Shown here piece after piece: positions 51,663-60,403 of a DNA stretch of 60,403 nucleotides. The DNA is from Aeromicrobium flavum (GTDB taxonomy: Bacteria > Actinomycetota > Actinomycetes > Propionibacteriales > Nocardioidaceae): positions 1-60,403 of the forward strand of contig NZ_BJZQ01000018.1 in assembly GCF_007992115.1 (NCBI RefSeq), written 5' to 3'. A program made the translations under genes and the position numbers. Below the pieces are notes generated by a model that did not search any database, had not been told where the DNA came from, and saw only the letters and a list, made by a program, of their open reading frames with translations. Each line of letters opens with the position of its first letter. Positions within the stretch are counted from its first letter, which is position 1.

Positions 51663-53231
51663 TCACCGGAGCTCGACCGTCCGATCCAGGTGCAGATCGG
51701 CCAGGAACGCCTCGTCGTGGCTCACCACCAGCAGCGCACCGCGGTAGGACTCCAGCGCCTCGGTCAGGTGGGCGACGCTCGCGAGGTCGAGGTTGTTGGT
51801 CGGCTCGTCCAGCACGAGCAGCTGGGGCGCCGGCGTCGCCAGCAGCAGGCTGGCCAGCGTGGCCCGCCACCGCTCGCCGCCGGAGAGCGTCCCGACGGGC
51901 TGCTCCACGGCGTCGCCCCGGAACAGGAACCGCGCCAGCTGCGCTCGCACCGTGCCCGGCTCGATCTCGGGTGCGGTCGCCCGGACGGACTCGATGACCG
52001 ACCGGTCGGGGTCGAGCAGGTCCACCCCCTGCGGCAGGTACCGCCAGGGCACGTGCACGACGGCCCGGCCGGACCGCGGCGCCTGGAGCCCGAGCAGCGC
52101 CCGCAGGACCGACGTCTTGCCGGTGCCGTTGCGTCCGACGAGGGCGATCCGCTCGGGTCCACGGACGTCGAGGTCGACCGCGCGGGCCGTGCCGAAGGCC
52201 GGTACGAGCCCCTCGGCCCGCAGCACCTCGCGGCGCGGCGGCACCGCCGTGTCGGGCAGGTCGAGCCGGATGCGGCGGTCGTCGCGCACCCGGTCCTGCG
52301 CCGACTCCAGCGCCGTCCGCGAGGCGTCGAGCCGGTCCTCGTGCACCCCGCGCACCCGACCGGCCGAGACCTCGGCGCGACGCTGGTAGGCCCCGGCCAC
52401 GATCTTCGGCAGGCTGTCCGCCCGGGCACGACCCTGGCGGTCGCGTCGCGCCTGCTTGGTCTGCTGCTCGACCAGGTCGCGCCGTTGGCGACGCACGTCG
52501 GCCTTCGCCGTCGCCAGCGCCTGCGCGGCCGACTCCTGCTCGGCCGCGACGGCCGCCGCGTAGTGGCTGAACGGTCCGCCGAACCAGCGCACGCCCCCGG
52601 CGCGGACCTCGCCGATGTCGTCCATCTGCTCGAGCAGGGACCGGTCGTGGCTGACGATCACGAGCGCGCCCGTGAACTCGTCGACGATCCGGGCCAGCCG
52701 CGCCCGCGCCGGCGCGTCGAGGTCGTTCGTGGGCTCGTCCAGCAGCAGGACGTCCGGGTCGGTGAGCATCAGCCCCGCCAGGCGCAGCAGGGTCGCCTCG
52801 CCGCCGGACACGGCGGCGAGCGGCCGGTCGAGGTGGAGCCGGCCGAGGCCGACCCGGCCGAGCCAGCGCTCGGTGCGCTCGGGCAGGTCCCAGCCGTCAC
52901 CGACGAGGTCGTAGTCGGCCGGGTCGACGGAGCCGCGCTCGATCCGGGCCAGCGCCGCGAGCCGGGCACCGACCCCGAGGACGTCGGCGACGGTCGCCCC
53001 GGCATCGGACCGGGCCTGGGGCAGGTGGGCCACGGCGCCGGTGACCTCGACCGTGCCGGACGTCGGGCGCAGGTCACCGCGGATCAGGGCGAGCAGCGTC
53101 GACTTGCCGCCGCCGTTGTCGCCGACGAGGCCGTGACGGCCCGGGCCGAGCGAGAACGTGAGGTCGTCGAACACGGTACGGCCTTCGGGCAACACGAACG
53201 ACGCGTGGGAAAGGGAGAGGGAGGAGGACAT
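51663..53231 (-). CDS. ABC-F family ATPase (ribosome-protection type)
   Basis: 522 residues with two nucleotide-binding domains and no membrane segment. NBD1: Walker A GDNGGGKST, signature VSGGEATLL, Walker B VLLLDEPTNDLD. NBD2: GRNGTGKTS, LSGGERWRA, LVLDEPTNNLD. The linker (about 215-330) is long, helical and basic, as in ABC-F proteins that reach the ribosome peptidyl-transferase centre. It may rescue ribosomes from antibiotics. The ATG start has a possible GGAGAT site. A mini-ORF lies upstream. Confidence 0.92.
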   Translation of the reverse strand: MSSSLSLSHASFVLPEGRTVFDDLTFSLGPGRHGLVGDNGGGKSTLLALIRGDLRPTSGTVEVTGAVAHLPQARSDAGATVADVLGVGARLAALARIERGSVDPADYDLVGDGWDLPERTERWLGRVGLGRLHLDRPLAAVSGGEATLLRLAGLMLTDPDVLLLDEPTNDLDAPARARLARIVDEFTGALVIVSHDRSLLEQMDDIGEVRAGGVRWFGGPFSHYAAAVAAEQESAAQALATAKADVRRQRRDLVEQQTKQARRDRQGRARADSLPKIVAGAYQRRAEVSAGRVRGVHEDRLDASRTALESAQDRVRDDRRIRLDLPDTAVPPRREVLRAEGLVPAFGTARAVDLDVRGPERIALVGRNGTGKTSVLRALLGLQAPRSGRAVVHVPWRYLPQGVDLLDPDRSVIESVRATAPEIEPGTVRAQLARFLFRGDAVEQPVGTLSGGERWRATLASLLLATPAPQLLVLDEPTNNLDLASVAHLTEALESYRGALLVVSHDEAFLADLHLDRTVELR

Positions 53232-53269
53232 GCGGGAGATCTCCGGGTCGCGGGTGGGCGGGCGGGATC

Positions 53270-53318
53270 TCAGTTCTCCATGTGTTCCAGCCTAACGGCG
53301 GTGCGTACCGTCCCACAA
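53270..53318 (-). promoter_or_regulatory. ABC-F promoter and possible leaderless MEN mini-ORF
   Basis: On the minus strand: -35 TTGTGG (53318-53313), 18-nt spacer, -10 TAGGCT (53294-53289), then the 3-codon ORF ATGGAGAAC-TGA (53281-53270) starting 7 nt after the -10. The main ORF begins 38 nt later. This resembles the leader peptides that control antibiotic-inducible ABC-F genes. Confidence 0.4.
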
Positions 53319-53418
53319 CGCTCACTGCGGTCGGACCTGACGCACCGCCCCCACCGGCGCGGTGGGACCGGACGAACCGCCACCGGGGGTGTCGCCGTCC
53401 CGCGTAGACTCGACCCTT

Positions 53419-54843
53419 GTGGCCGAACTGACCGCGCACGAGAAGACGCGCCTCGACGAGTTGCGCAGCACCCATCCCGTCCTGACCGAGCTGGGGGCCC
53501 GCTTCGTCGACGCCGGCCACGAGATCGCGCTGGTCGGCGGCCCCGTGCGCGACGCCCTGCTGGGCCGTCCGGTGACCGACCTCGACTTCACGACGTCCGC
53601 CACCCCCGACGAGATCGAGCAGGCGGTCAAGGGCTGGGCCGACGCCACCTGGGACGTCGGGCGTGAGTTCGGCACGATCGCGCTGCGCAAGGGCTCCGAG
53701 ACGCTCGAGATCACCACGTACCGCGCGGACGAGTACGACCCCGACTCCCGCAAGCCGGTCGTCGCCTTCGGCACCAACCTGAACGACGACCTCGCCCGGC
53801 GCGACTTCACCGTCAACGCCATGGCCGTGCGGCTGCCGAGCCTGGAGTTCGTGGACGTCCACGGCGGCCTCGACGACCTGGCCGACCGCACGATTCGCAC
53901 GCCCATCGGTCCGGACATCTCCTTCGGCGACGACCCCCTGCGCATGATGCGCGCCGCGCGGTTCGTCGGGCAGCTGAACTTCATCACCGCGCCCGACGTC
54001 ACCGAGGCCATGACCGCGATGGCCGACCGCATCGAGATCGTCTCCGCCGAGCGGGTCCGCGACGAGCTGAACAAGCTGCTGGTGTCCGACCACCCCGTGC
54101 TGGGCCTGCGCGTCCTCGTCGACACCGGTCTCGCCGAGCGCGTCCTGCCCGAGCTTCCGGCGCTGCAGCTCGAGAGCGACGAGCACCACCGTCACAAGGA
54201 CGTCTACGAGCACTCGCTGATCGTCCTGGAGCAGGCGATCGACCTCGAGCACCGCCTCGACGAGCGCCCCGACCTGACGATCCGTCTCGCCGCGCTGCTG
54301 CACGACATCGGCAAGCCGCGCACCCGCCGGTTCGCCGGCGACGGCACTGTCACGTTCCACCACCACGACGTGGTCGGCGCGAAGCTCACCCGCAAGCGGA
54401 TGCGCGCCCTGCGGTACCCCAACGACATCACCGACCGGGTCGCCCAGCTGGTCGAGCTGCACCTGCGGTTCCACGGGTACGGCAGCGGCGAGTGGACCGA
54501 CGCCGCGGTGCGGCGCTACGTCCGCGACGCCGGCGACCAGCTCGAGCGCCTGCACATCCTCACCCGTGCGGACAGCACCACGCGCAACCAGCGCAAGGCC
54601 CTGCGCCTGCAGCGGACCTACGACGACCTCGAGGCGCGCATCGCCCAGCTCGAGGCGCAGGAGGAGTTGCAGTCCATCCGGCCCGACCTCGACGGCAACC
54701 GGATCATGGAGGTCCTGGGGATCGGTCCCGGCCGCGAGGTCGGTGAGGCCTACCGCTTCCTGCTCGACCTGCGGATGGACCGGGGCCCGCTGCCCGAGGA
54801 GCAGGCGATCGAGGCCCTGCGCGCCTGGTGGGCCGCGCGCTGA
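53419..54843 (+). CDS. CCA tRNA nucleotidyltransferase
   Basis: 474 residues. The N-terminal polymerase beta-like head has the GGPVRDALLGRPVTDLDFTT motif (G-G and D-x-D catalytic sites) and the RRDFTVNAMA block; the neck follows, then an HD domain (HKDVYEHSLIVLEQAI, ALLHDIGKPRTR) that may have phosphohydrolase activity. It builds or repairs the CCA end of tRNAs. The GTG start has a TAGACT -10 (53405-53410) 8 nt upstream, so the message is leaderless. The actinobacterial order cca - (mutT) - DUF6049 - murJ is kept, without mutT. Confidence 0.94.
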   Translation: MAELTAHEKTRLDELRSTHPVLTELGARFVDAGHEIALVGGPVRDALLGRPVTDLDFTTSATPDEIEQAVKGWADATWDVGREFGTIALRKGSETLEITTYRADEYDPDSRKPVVAFGTNLNDDLARRDFTVNAMAVRLPSLEFVDVHGGLDDLADRTIRTPIGPDISFGDDPLRMMRAARFVGQLNFITAPDVTEAMTAMADRIEIVSAERVRDELNKLLVSDHPVLGLRVLVDTGLAERVLPELPALQLESDEHHRHKDVYEHSLIVLEQAIDLEHRLDERPDLTIRLAALLHDIGKPRTRRFAGDGTVTFHHHDVVGAKLTRKRMRALRYPNDITDRVAQLVELHLRFHGYGSGEWTDAAVRRYVRDAGDQLERLHILTRADSTTRNQRKALRLQRTYDDLEARIAQLEAQEELQSIRPDLDGNRIMEVLGIGPGREVGEAYRFLLDLRMDRGPLPEEQAIEALRAWWAAR

Positions 54844-54887
54844 GTCATCGCCGCCGGTCCGGCCGCCGTGCCCACTACGATGACGTG

Positions 54888-56939
54888 GTGACGATGCGCG
54901 CCTGGCTCACCGCCTTCGTGGTCGCGCTGTCAGTCCTGGTCGGCGCCCCCACGCCCGCGGCGACCGCCTCCGACGGCTCGCTCTCGGTGCAGATCGACGG
55001 CCTCACCCCCTCGCGGCTGTCGGCCGACGCCACGATCCGGATGAGCGGCATCATCCGCAACACCGGCTCGACGCCGTGGAAGGCCGTCCAGGCCTACCTC
55101 GTCATCCCGCGCGGTCCGTTCGAGTCCCGCGCCCAGATCGAGACCGCGATCGAGGACGGCCAGTCCTACACCGGCGAGCGTGTGGTCGACGCCGGCACCT
55201 TCGCCGAGGTGGGCGACCTCGCCCCGGGGGCGTTCCGGCGGTTCCAGGTCACCGTGCCCGTCTCGCGCCTGGGTTTGGCCGGCGCGGGCGGCGTGTACCC
55301 CGTGGGCGTGCAGATCCTGGCCACCGACGACGAGGGCCAGCGGTCCAACGACGCCGTCGCCCGGGCCACGACCTTCCTGCCGTGGGTGTCCGACCCCGAC
55401 ACCGCCATCCCCGCCGGAGTCGTGTGGCCGTTCACCCCCACCTGGGGCCCCGGCGGCCGCGACCTGGAGAAGATCGCGGTCTCTGCCGAGTCCGGCCAGC
55501 TGCGGCGCTACCTCGACGCCGCCGCCGCGACCCCGCGCGAGGGCCGCACGATCATGCTCGACCCGTCGCTGCTCGACCAGCTGCGACTGCTGACCGATCC
55601 CGATCGCCTGCCCGAGGGAGTCAGGGTCCCGGAGGCCCGCGCCGACGCGGTGACGACGTGGCTGGCCGACCTCCGCCGCCTCGCGCTCGACTCCACGACG
55701 TGGGTCGTGTCGTACGCGCGGCCCGACGAGCTGGCGCTCAACCGCTACCCCGAGAACGCCGAGGAGCTATGGGAGCGGGTCGACGACGCCACCTCGCAGG
55801 CGCTCGCCGACCACGCCCTCACCGGGGCGCGAGCCTCGTGGCCCACCATCGCCGGCACGACCCTGTCGATGCTCGAGGACATCCGCGGCCGGGGCGAGGG
55901 CCCCACGCTGGTGTCCCGCCAGAGCGTGCCCGACTGGGAGCCGCGCCTGGGCTCGGTCGTCAGCCTCGACACCGTCAACGGTCCGCTGCCGCTGCTGGTC
56001 AACGGCGCACTGCCCGACATCCCCGGTGCCGAGACGGCCGTGACGCTGCGCCAGCGGATCCTGACCGACGCGGCCCTGGCCGCGCTCTCGCGCGACGGCG
56101 ACAGCGGATCGCGCGCCGACGCCCTCACCGTCGTCGACCCGAGCTGGGATCCCGGTGCCGACGGGGGCGAGGTCGTGGCCAGGGCGGTCACCACCCGCGG
56201 CAGCGGAGGCCTCACGCGGCCCACCACGGCGACCGCGCTGGTCCGCTCGGCGCCGCTCACGTACACCGGCGACGTGCCCGAGCAGGTCGACACGACGTCC
56301 CTCAGCGCCACGGATCTCGACCGGATCGCCACCCTGTCGCGGACCCTCGACCGCCTCGACGAGGTCGTGGTCGACGCCGATCGCGCCGCTCACCACCGGG
56401 CCGTCGCCGGACTGCTCTCGGTGCGGTGGCGCCCCGACACCGCGATGCTCGACCGCGCCGTCGCGAACGAGCTGGCGTCCGTCGAGTCCGTCCTCGGCGA
56501 CATCGCGATCGACAGCCCGTCGACCATCACGCTCTCCAGCAGCCGCGGCGGGTTCCCGCTGACGATCTCCAACGACACGAAGGAGCCGGTGCGCGTGGGC
56601 CTCGACCTCGCGGCCGACAACCCCTCCCTGGAGCTGGACGACATCGCCCCCGTCGAGATCGACGCCGGCGAGCGCCACACGTTCACGGTCGAGGTCGACC
56701 TCGAGGAGCAGACCTCGAGCACCGTCACCGCGCGACTCGCCACCGAGTCAGGCGCCACCTTCGGCGAGCCGGCCGTCTTCAACATCCGCTCCAGCAACGT
56801 CGGCCTGATCGTCTGGGTGACGATGGGAGCGGCCGGGCTGCTCGTCGTGCTGACGTGGGCCCGCCGCTTCCGCACGCGGCGTCGCCGTCGTGGCCGCGCT
56901 CCCGTCGCCGACGCCCGGTTCGAGGACCACGATGAGTGA
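54888..56939 (+). CDS. DUF6049 family secreted membrane-anchored protein
   Basis: 683 residues: a signal peptide (MRAWLTAFVVALSVLVGAPTPAATA), a large extracellular part with a beta-rich start (LSVQIDGLTPSRLSADATI), a C-terminal TM helix (about 643-660, VGLIVWVTMGAAGLLVVLTWA) and a basic cytoplasmic tail. This family is always next to murJ in actinobacteria (the Rv3909 homologue in Mycobacterium) and is probably part of cell-wall precursor export. The GTG at 54888 has TACGAT (54876-54881) 6 nt upstream; an ATG at 54894 is the alternative. It overlaps murJ by 8 nt. Confidence 0.88.
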   Translation: MTMRAWLTAFVVALSVLVGAPTPAATASDGSLSVQIDGLTPSRLSADATIRMSGIIRNTGSTPWKAVQAYLVIPRGPFESRAQIETAIEDGQSYTGERVVDAGTFAEVGDLAPGAFRRFQVTVPVSRLGLAGAGGVYPVGVQILATDDEGQRSNDAVARATTFLPWVSDPDTAIPAGVVWPFTPTWGPGGRDLEKIAVSAESGQLRRYLDAAAATPREGRTIMLDPSLLDQLRLLTDPDRLPEGVRVPEARADAVTTWLADLRRLALDSTTWVVSYARPDELALNRYPENAEELWERVDDATSQALADHALTGARASWPTIAGTTLSMLEDIRGRGEGPTLVSRQSVPDWEPRLGSVVSLDTVNGPLPLLVNGALPDIPGAETAVTLRQRILTDAALAALSRDGDSGSRADALTVVDPSWDPGADGGEVVARAVTTRGSGGLTRPTTATALVRSAPLTYTGDVPEQVDTTSLSATDLDRIATLSRTLDRLDEVVVDADRAAHHRAVAGLLSVRWRPDTAMLDRAVANELASVESVLGDIAIDSPSTITLSSSRGGFPLTISNDTKEPVRVGLDLAADNPSLELDDIAPVEIDAGERHTFTVEVDLEEQTSSTVTARLATESGATFGEPAVFNIRSSNVGLIVWVTMGAAGLLVVLTWARRFRTRRRRRGRAPVADARFEDHDE

Positions 56940-58575
56940 CCCGAACCTCGCGCGCGCCAGTGCCTGGATGGCGCTCGGCACCATCGTCTCGCGGGTGACC
57001 GGCCTGCTGCGCTCGCTCGTGCTGCTGGCCGTCGTCGGCAGCGCCCTGAACGGCTCGATCTTCAACGTCGCCAACTCGATCCCCAACTCGCTGTACATCC
57101 TGGTCGCGGGCGGCATCTTCAACGTCGTGCTCGTGCCCCAGCTCGTGCGGGCGATGAAGAGCGACCCCGACGGCGGCGACGCGTACGCCAACCGGATCAT
57201 CACCCTGGGCCTGCTCGTGCTCGGCGCCGCCACGGTCGTGCTCATGCTCGCGGTGCCGCTGCTGCTGCGCCTGCTGTTCGGGGCGGACATGTTCACCGAG
57301 GAGTTCACCCGCCAGCGGGAGTCGGCGTACCTGCTCATGGTGCTGTGCATGCCGCAGGTGTTCTTCTACGGGGCCTTCGTGCTCGTGGGGCAGATCCTCA
57401 ACTCGCGGCAGCGCTTCGGGCCGATGATGTGGGCGCCGATCATCAACAACCTCGTCGCCCTCGCGGTGCTCGGCAGCTACGGCTTCGTGTTCGGCGTGGC
57501 CGCTCCCGGTGCCGACGACGGCTTCAGCCCGGGTGAGGCATGGCTGCTCGGCCTCGGCTCGACGCTCGGCATCGCGGTGCAGGCGATGGTCCTGGTGCCG
57601 TTCCTGCGCCAGGTGGGCTTCCGCTACCGCCCACGGTTCGACTTCCGCGGGGTCGGGCTGAGCCACACCCTCAAGCTCGGCGCCTGGACCCTGGCCTTCA
57701 TCGTGGTCAACCAGATCTCCTACTTCGTCATCGTGCGGCTGGCCTCGGGCGCCGACATCGAGGGCCGCAAGCGCGACGTCGACAGCGCCGGCCAGGTCGT
57801 CTACGACGTCGGCTTCCTGATCAGCCAGGTGCCCCACGGCGTCATCACGGTCTCGCTGGCCACGGCGATCATCCCCACCCTCGCGGCGCGCGCGGCCGAC
57901 CACGACTTCGCCCGGATGCGCCTCGAGCTCGCGCGCACGCTGCGCCTGGCGCTGATGCTGATCGCGCCCATCGCCGTCGCGGTCGCGTGCCTGGGCCTGC
58001 CGATCGCGGCGGTCCTGACCGGCTTCGGCGCGGCGCGGAGCAACACCGGCGCCATCGGCACCACCATCTCCGCCTTCGCCCTCGCGCTGGTGATGTTCAG
58101 CCTCCACTACGTCGTCCTGCGCGGCTTCTACGCCCTCGAGGACACGCGCACGCCCTTCTTCATCCAGGCGTTCATCGCCGCGGCGAACATCGCCGTGGCC
58201 GTCGCGCTCACCACCGGGGCGGCGCCGATCGAGGTGTCGACGCGACTGGCCCTGGCGTACGGGCTGGCCTACACGGCGGGGCTCGCCGTCTCGGCCACCG
58301 TGCTCTCGCGCCGGATCGGGTCGCTGGCCGATCCCGAGACGGTCCGCTTCGTCGTGCGGCTCGCGCTGGTGTGCACCGCGGCGGCCGCGGTCATGCTGCT
58401 GGGCCGGTGGGGCTGGCAGGAGCTCGTCGACGCCGGCGAGCCCGAGCCCCTGTCGGCCTTGGGCGAGCTCGTCCTGGTCGGCCTGGCCGGTGCTGGCACC
58501 ACGGTGCTCGTCGCCCGGCTGCTGCGCGTCGAGGAGCTGCGCTATGTGGTCGACAGCGTCCTGCGTCGTGGCTGA
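56932..58575 (+). CDS. murJ: Lipid II flippase MurJ (MviN)
   Basis: 547 residues with about 14 TM helices of the MOP superfamily. The start SDPNLARASAWMALGTIVSRVTGLLRSLVLLAVVG is typical, as are VANSIPNSLYILVAGGIFNVVLVPQLVRA and the conserved Arg residues in the N-terminal half. It flips lipid II for peptidoglycan synthesis. In Mycobacterium, MurJ (MviN) is fused to a pseudokinase; here that domain is the next gene. Translation is coupled to DUF6049 (8-nt overlap). Confidence 0.95.
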   Translation: MSDPNLARASAWMALGTIVSRVTGLLRSLVLLAVVGSALNGSIFNVANSIPNSLYILVAGGIFNVVLVPQLVRAMKSDPDGGDAYANRIITLGLLVLGAATVVLMLAVPLLLRLLFGADMFTEEFTRQRESAYLLMVLCMPQVFFYGAFVLVGQILNSRQRFGPMMWAPIINNLVALAVLGSYGFVFGVAAPGADDGFSPGEAWLLGLGSTLGIAVQAMVLVPFLRQVGFRYRPRFDFRGVGLSHTLKLGAWTLAFIVVNQISYFVIVRLASGADIEGRKRDVDSAGQVVYDVGFLISQVPHGVITVSLATAIIPTLAARAADHDFARMRLELARTLRLALMLIAPIAVAVACLGLPIAAVLTGFGAARSNTGAIGTTISAFALALVMFSLHYVVLRGFYALEDTRTPFFIQAFIAAANIAVAVALTTGAAPIEVSTRLALAYGLAYTAGLAVSATVLSRRIGSLADPETVRFVVRLALVCTAAAAVMLLGRWGWQELVDAGEPEPLSALGELVLVGLAGAGTTVLVARLLRVEELRYVVDSVLRRG

Positions 58576-58594
58576 CCGCCGTACGATGGCCTGG

Positions 58595-58627
58595 GTGCCA
58601 CTGCGCCTGCGTCTCGAGGAGGACTGA
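58595..58627 (+). other. Possible leaderless 10-codon upstream ORF
   Basis: A TACGAT -10 (58582-58587) lies 7 nt before GTG-CCA..., an ORF coding MPLRLRLEED that stops at 58627, 6 nt before the pseudokinase ATG. The GAGGAGGAC in its end serves as ribosome site for the next gene. It may be a leader peptide or simply chance. Confidence 0.3.
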
Positions 58628-58633
58628 GGACTG

Positions 58634-60205
58634 ATGAGCGACCGGAGGCCCCACGTCTCCGGCGACGTGCTCGCCTCGCGGTACGAACTCGCCGACCTGG
58701 TCAGTGAGAGCCTCGGCGCCTCGAACTGGCGTGCCGTCGACCGCATCCTGCACCGCAACGTCCGGGTCGAGATGCTCCCGGCTCACGATCCGCGCGGCGA
58801 GAACTTCCTGCAGGCCGCGCGTCGCTCGACCAGCGTCACCGACCACCGCTTCCTGCGGGTGCTCGACCTGCTGCAGGACGAGGACGGCGTCCACGTCGTG
58901 GTCCGCGAGTGGGCCAAGGCCACGCCGCTGAGCCTGCTGCTGGCCCAGTCGCCGCTGCCGAACCGGCGCACCGCCACGATCGTCGCCGAGGTGGCCGAGT
59001 CGCTGGCCCACGCGCACGAGCGCGGGCTCGTGCACCGCCGGCTCACCCCGCACCAGGTCCTGCTGAAGGAGTCCGGCGCCGTCCGCATCGTCGGCCTGGG
59101 CGTGGCCACCGCCCTGGCCCCGGCCGACCACCAGGACTCCGCCGACGACCTCGCGGCCTACCGGTCCGCCGACGTCACGGCGCTGGGCAAGCTGCTCTAC
59201 GCCTGCCTGGTGAGTCGCTGGCCCGGCGGGCACGTCGACGGCCTGCGCGCCGCTCCCACCGAGCACGGTCACCTGCTGAGGCCCCGCCAGGTGCGCGCCG
59301 GGGTGCTGCGCGAGCTCGACGACATCTGCGACCGGATCCTCGAGCCGGACCGGCACCCGCACGACGCCCTGAGGACGGCCGACGAGATCGCGCGCGTCCT
59401 CTACGAGGCCGGCGAGGGTGACGAGGACCTCTTCGACGAGCCGCTCGGGTACGACGTCACCTCACCGGACCTGCTGCGCCTCGATCCGGTCGTGGAGCCC
59501 TCCGGCCCGCCCCCGGGACTCGAGCCGCCGCGTCGCCGGCCCAAGGCCTTCGCGCCGAAGCCGCCCACGCGACGCGAGCGGTTCGCCGCGCGCCTCGCGC
59601 TGATGACGCACGGCGACCGGGCCCTGGTCCTGCTCGGCCTGGTGACCGCGGTCGTCCTCTCGGGCGTGCTGGCGTTCCTGGTCGGCCGCGAGTTCGGGCG
59701 CGAGGGCGATCCGTACTCCCAGTCGGCGCCGGACGCCCCCGTGCGGGTCCTGCCGGTCGACCGGGTCATCGACTTCGACCCGCAGGGCGAGGACGGCTCC
59801 GAGAACGCCGGTCAGACGTCCGCCGTCCTCGACGACGACCCCGACAACGGCTGGACCACCAGCACCTACTACAACCGCGCCGACCTGGGCGGGCTCAAGG
59901 ACGGCGTCGGCGTCGTGCTGGACCTCGGCTCCGTCCGCCAGGTCGAGCAGGTGCGGCTGCGCCTGGCCGGCAGTCCGACCGACCTGTCGATCCTCACGGC
60001 CCCGCCGAAGACGGCCACGGCCCCCCGCGACCTCGACGACCTGCGCGAGGTCTCCACGATCAACGGAGCGACCGAGGACGTCTCGGTCGCCCTGCCGCGC
60101 GACGCTCGCACGCGCTACGTCGTGGTCTGGCTGCGGTCGCTGCCCGAGATCAGTCCCGGAGAGTTCCGCGGCGAGATCCGCGGTGTCACCGTGCGTGGCC
60201 GATGA
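58634..60205 (+). CDS. Pseudokinase with single TM helix and extracellular beta domain
   Basis: 523 residues. A degenerate Ser/Thr-kinase domain (about 14-260): the VAIK Lys is Glu46, HRD is HRR (136 in VHRRLTPHQ) and DFG is GLG (154-156), so no catalysis is expected. A Pro/Arg linker, one TM helix (about 333-353, VLLGLVTAVVLSGVLAFLVG) and a C-terminal discoidin-like domain (DDDPDNGWTTSTYYNRADLGGLKDGVGVVLDLGS) follow. In mycobacterial MviN, this module is fused to MurJ and binds FhaA. Here it is a separate gene with a GAGGAGG site. Confidence 0.9.
   Translation: MSDRRPHVSGDVLASRYELADLVSESLGASNWRAVDRILHRNVRVEMLPAHDPRGENFLQAARRSTSVTDHRFLRVLDLLQDEDGVHVVVREWAKATPLSLLLAQSPLPNRRTATIVAEVAESLAHAHERGLVHRRLTPHQVLLKESGAVRIVGLGVATALAPADHQDSADDLAAYRSADVTALGKLLYACLVSRWPGGHVDGLRAAPTEHGHLLRPRQVRAGVLRELDDICDRILEPDRHPHDALRTADEIARVLYEAGEGDEDLFDEPLGYDVTSPDLLRLDPVVEPSGPPPGLEPPRRRPKAFAPKPPTRRERFAARLALMTHGDRALVLLGLVTAVVLSGVLAFLVGREFGREGDPYSQSAPDAPVRVLPVDRVIDFDPQGEDGSENAGQTSAVLDDDPDNGWTTSTYYNRADLGGLKDGVGVVLDLGSVRQVEQVRLRLAGSPTDLSILTAPPKTATAPRDLDDLREVSTINGATEDVSVALPRDARTRYVVVWLRSLPEISPGEFRGEIRGVTVRGR

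Positions 60206-60403
<198 letters not shown>

Overview
The window is high-GC (about 70 percent by eye), densely coded actinobacterial chromosome with no mobile element, rRNA, tRNA or CRISPR array that I can see. The ordered blocks dnaB / rplI-rpsR-ssb-rpsF / femX-alanine racemase / bifunctional PBP - padR - ino1, and CCA-transferase - DUF6049 - murJ - pseudokinase - trxB, are the classic origin-proximal neighbourhoods of Mycobacterium and Streptomyces. Together with the cysteine-free S18 and the general gene content, this suggests a Nocardioidaceae-type organism (Aeromicrobium or Nocardioides-like). That assignment is inference, not a database result. The origin probably lies beyond the right end, past trxB.

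Region 1 (1-9300) holds a two-component system, a MOSC protein, a sirtuin overlapping an inositol-monophosphatase-like gene, and a TPP-riboswitch-controlled thiM-thiE-thiD/tenA salvage operon whose last gene runs 71 nt into a convergent GyrI-like gene. A PucR-type regulator is divergent, across a perfect inverted repeat, from a large FAD dehydrogenase. Region 2 (11000-15700) is an accessory island of secreted proteins, mostly of unknown function. Region 3 (15700-29100) has dnaB with a DnaA-box-like intergenic region, a MATE pump, the S6-SSB-S18-L9 operon that continues into an orphan peptide-binding lipoprotein and a siderophore-interacting protein, a MacB-like ABC exporter, an aldo/keto reductase and an unknown lipoprotein/membrane-protein pair.

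Region 4 (29300-34100) is a tightly overlapping ATP-grasp / alpha-E / transglutaminase-like operon in which the transglutaminase catalytic Cys is Thr, followed by an HNH protein and an iron-box-controlled siderophore-interacting protein. Region 5 (34200-43900) carries cell-wall and sugar metabolism genes: femX, an alanine racemase homologue, a class A PBP, padR-ino1, a DUF808 protein, polyphosphate glucokinase and a secreted exonuclease/phosphatase. Region 6 (43900-51700) is a TetR-flanked livF-livG-acyl-CoA ligase-livH-livM-livJ cluster that probably imports and activates a carboxylic acid. Region 7 (51700-60403) has an ABC-F protein with a possible mini-ORF leader, CCA-adding enzyme, DUF6049, MurJ, a degenerate kinase that is a separate gene from murJ, and the 5' end of trxB behind a SigR/SigH-type promoter.

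A theme through the whole window is leaderless expression: at least a dozen genes have a TAnnnT -10 box 5-8 nt before the start codon and no Shine-Dalgarno. This pattern decided several of the start choices below.
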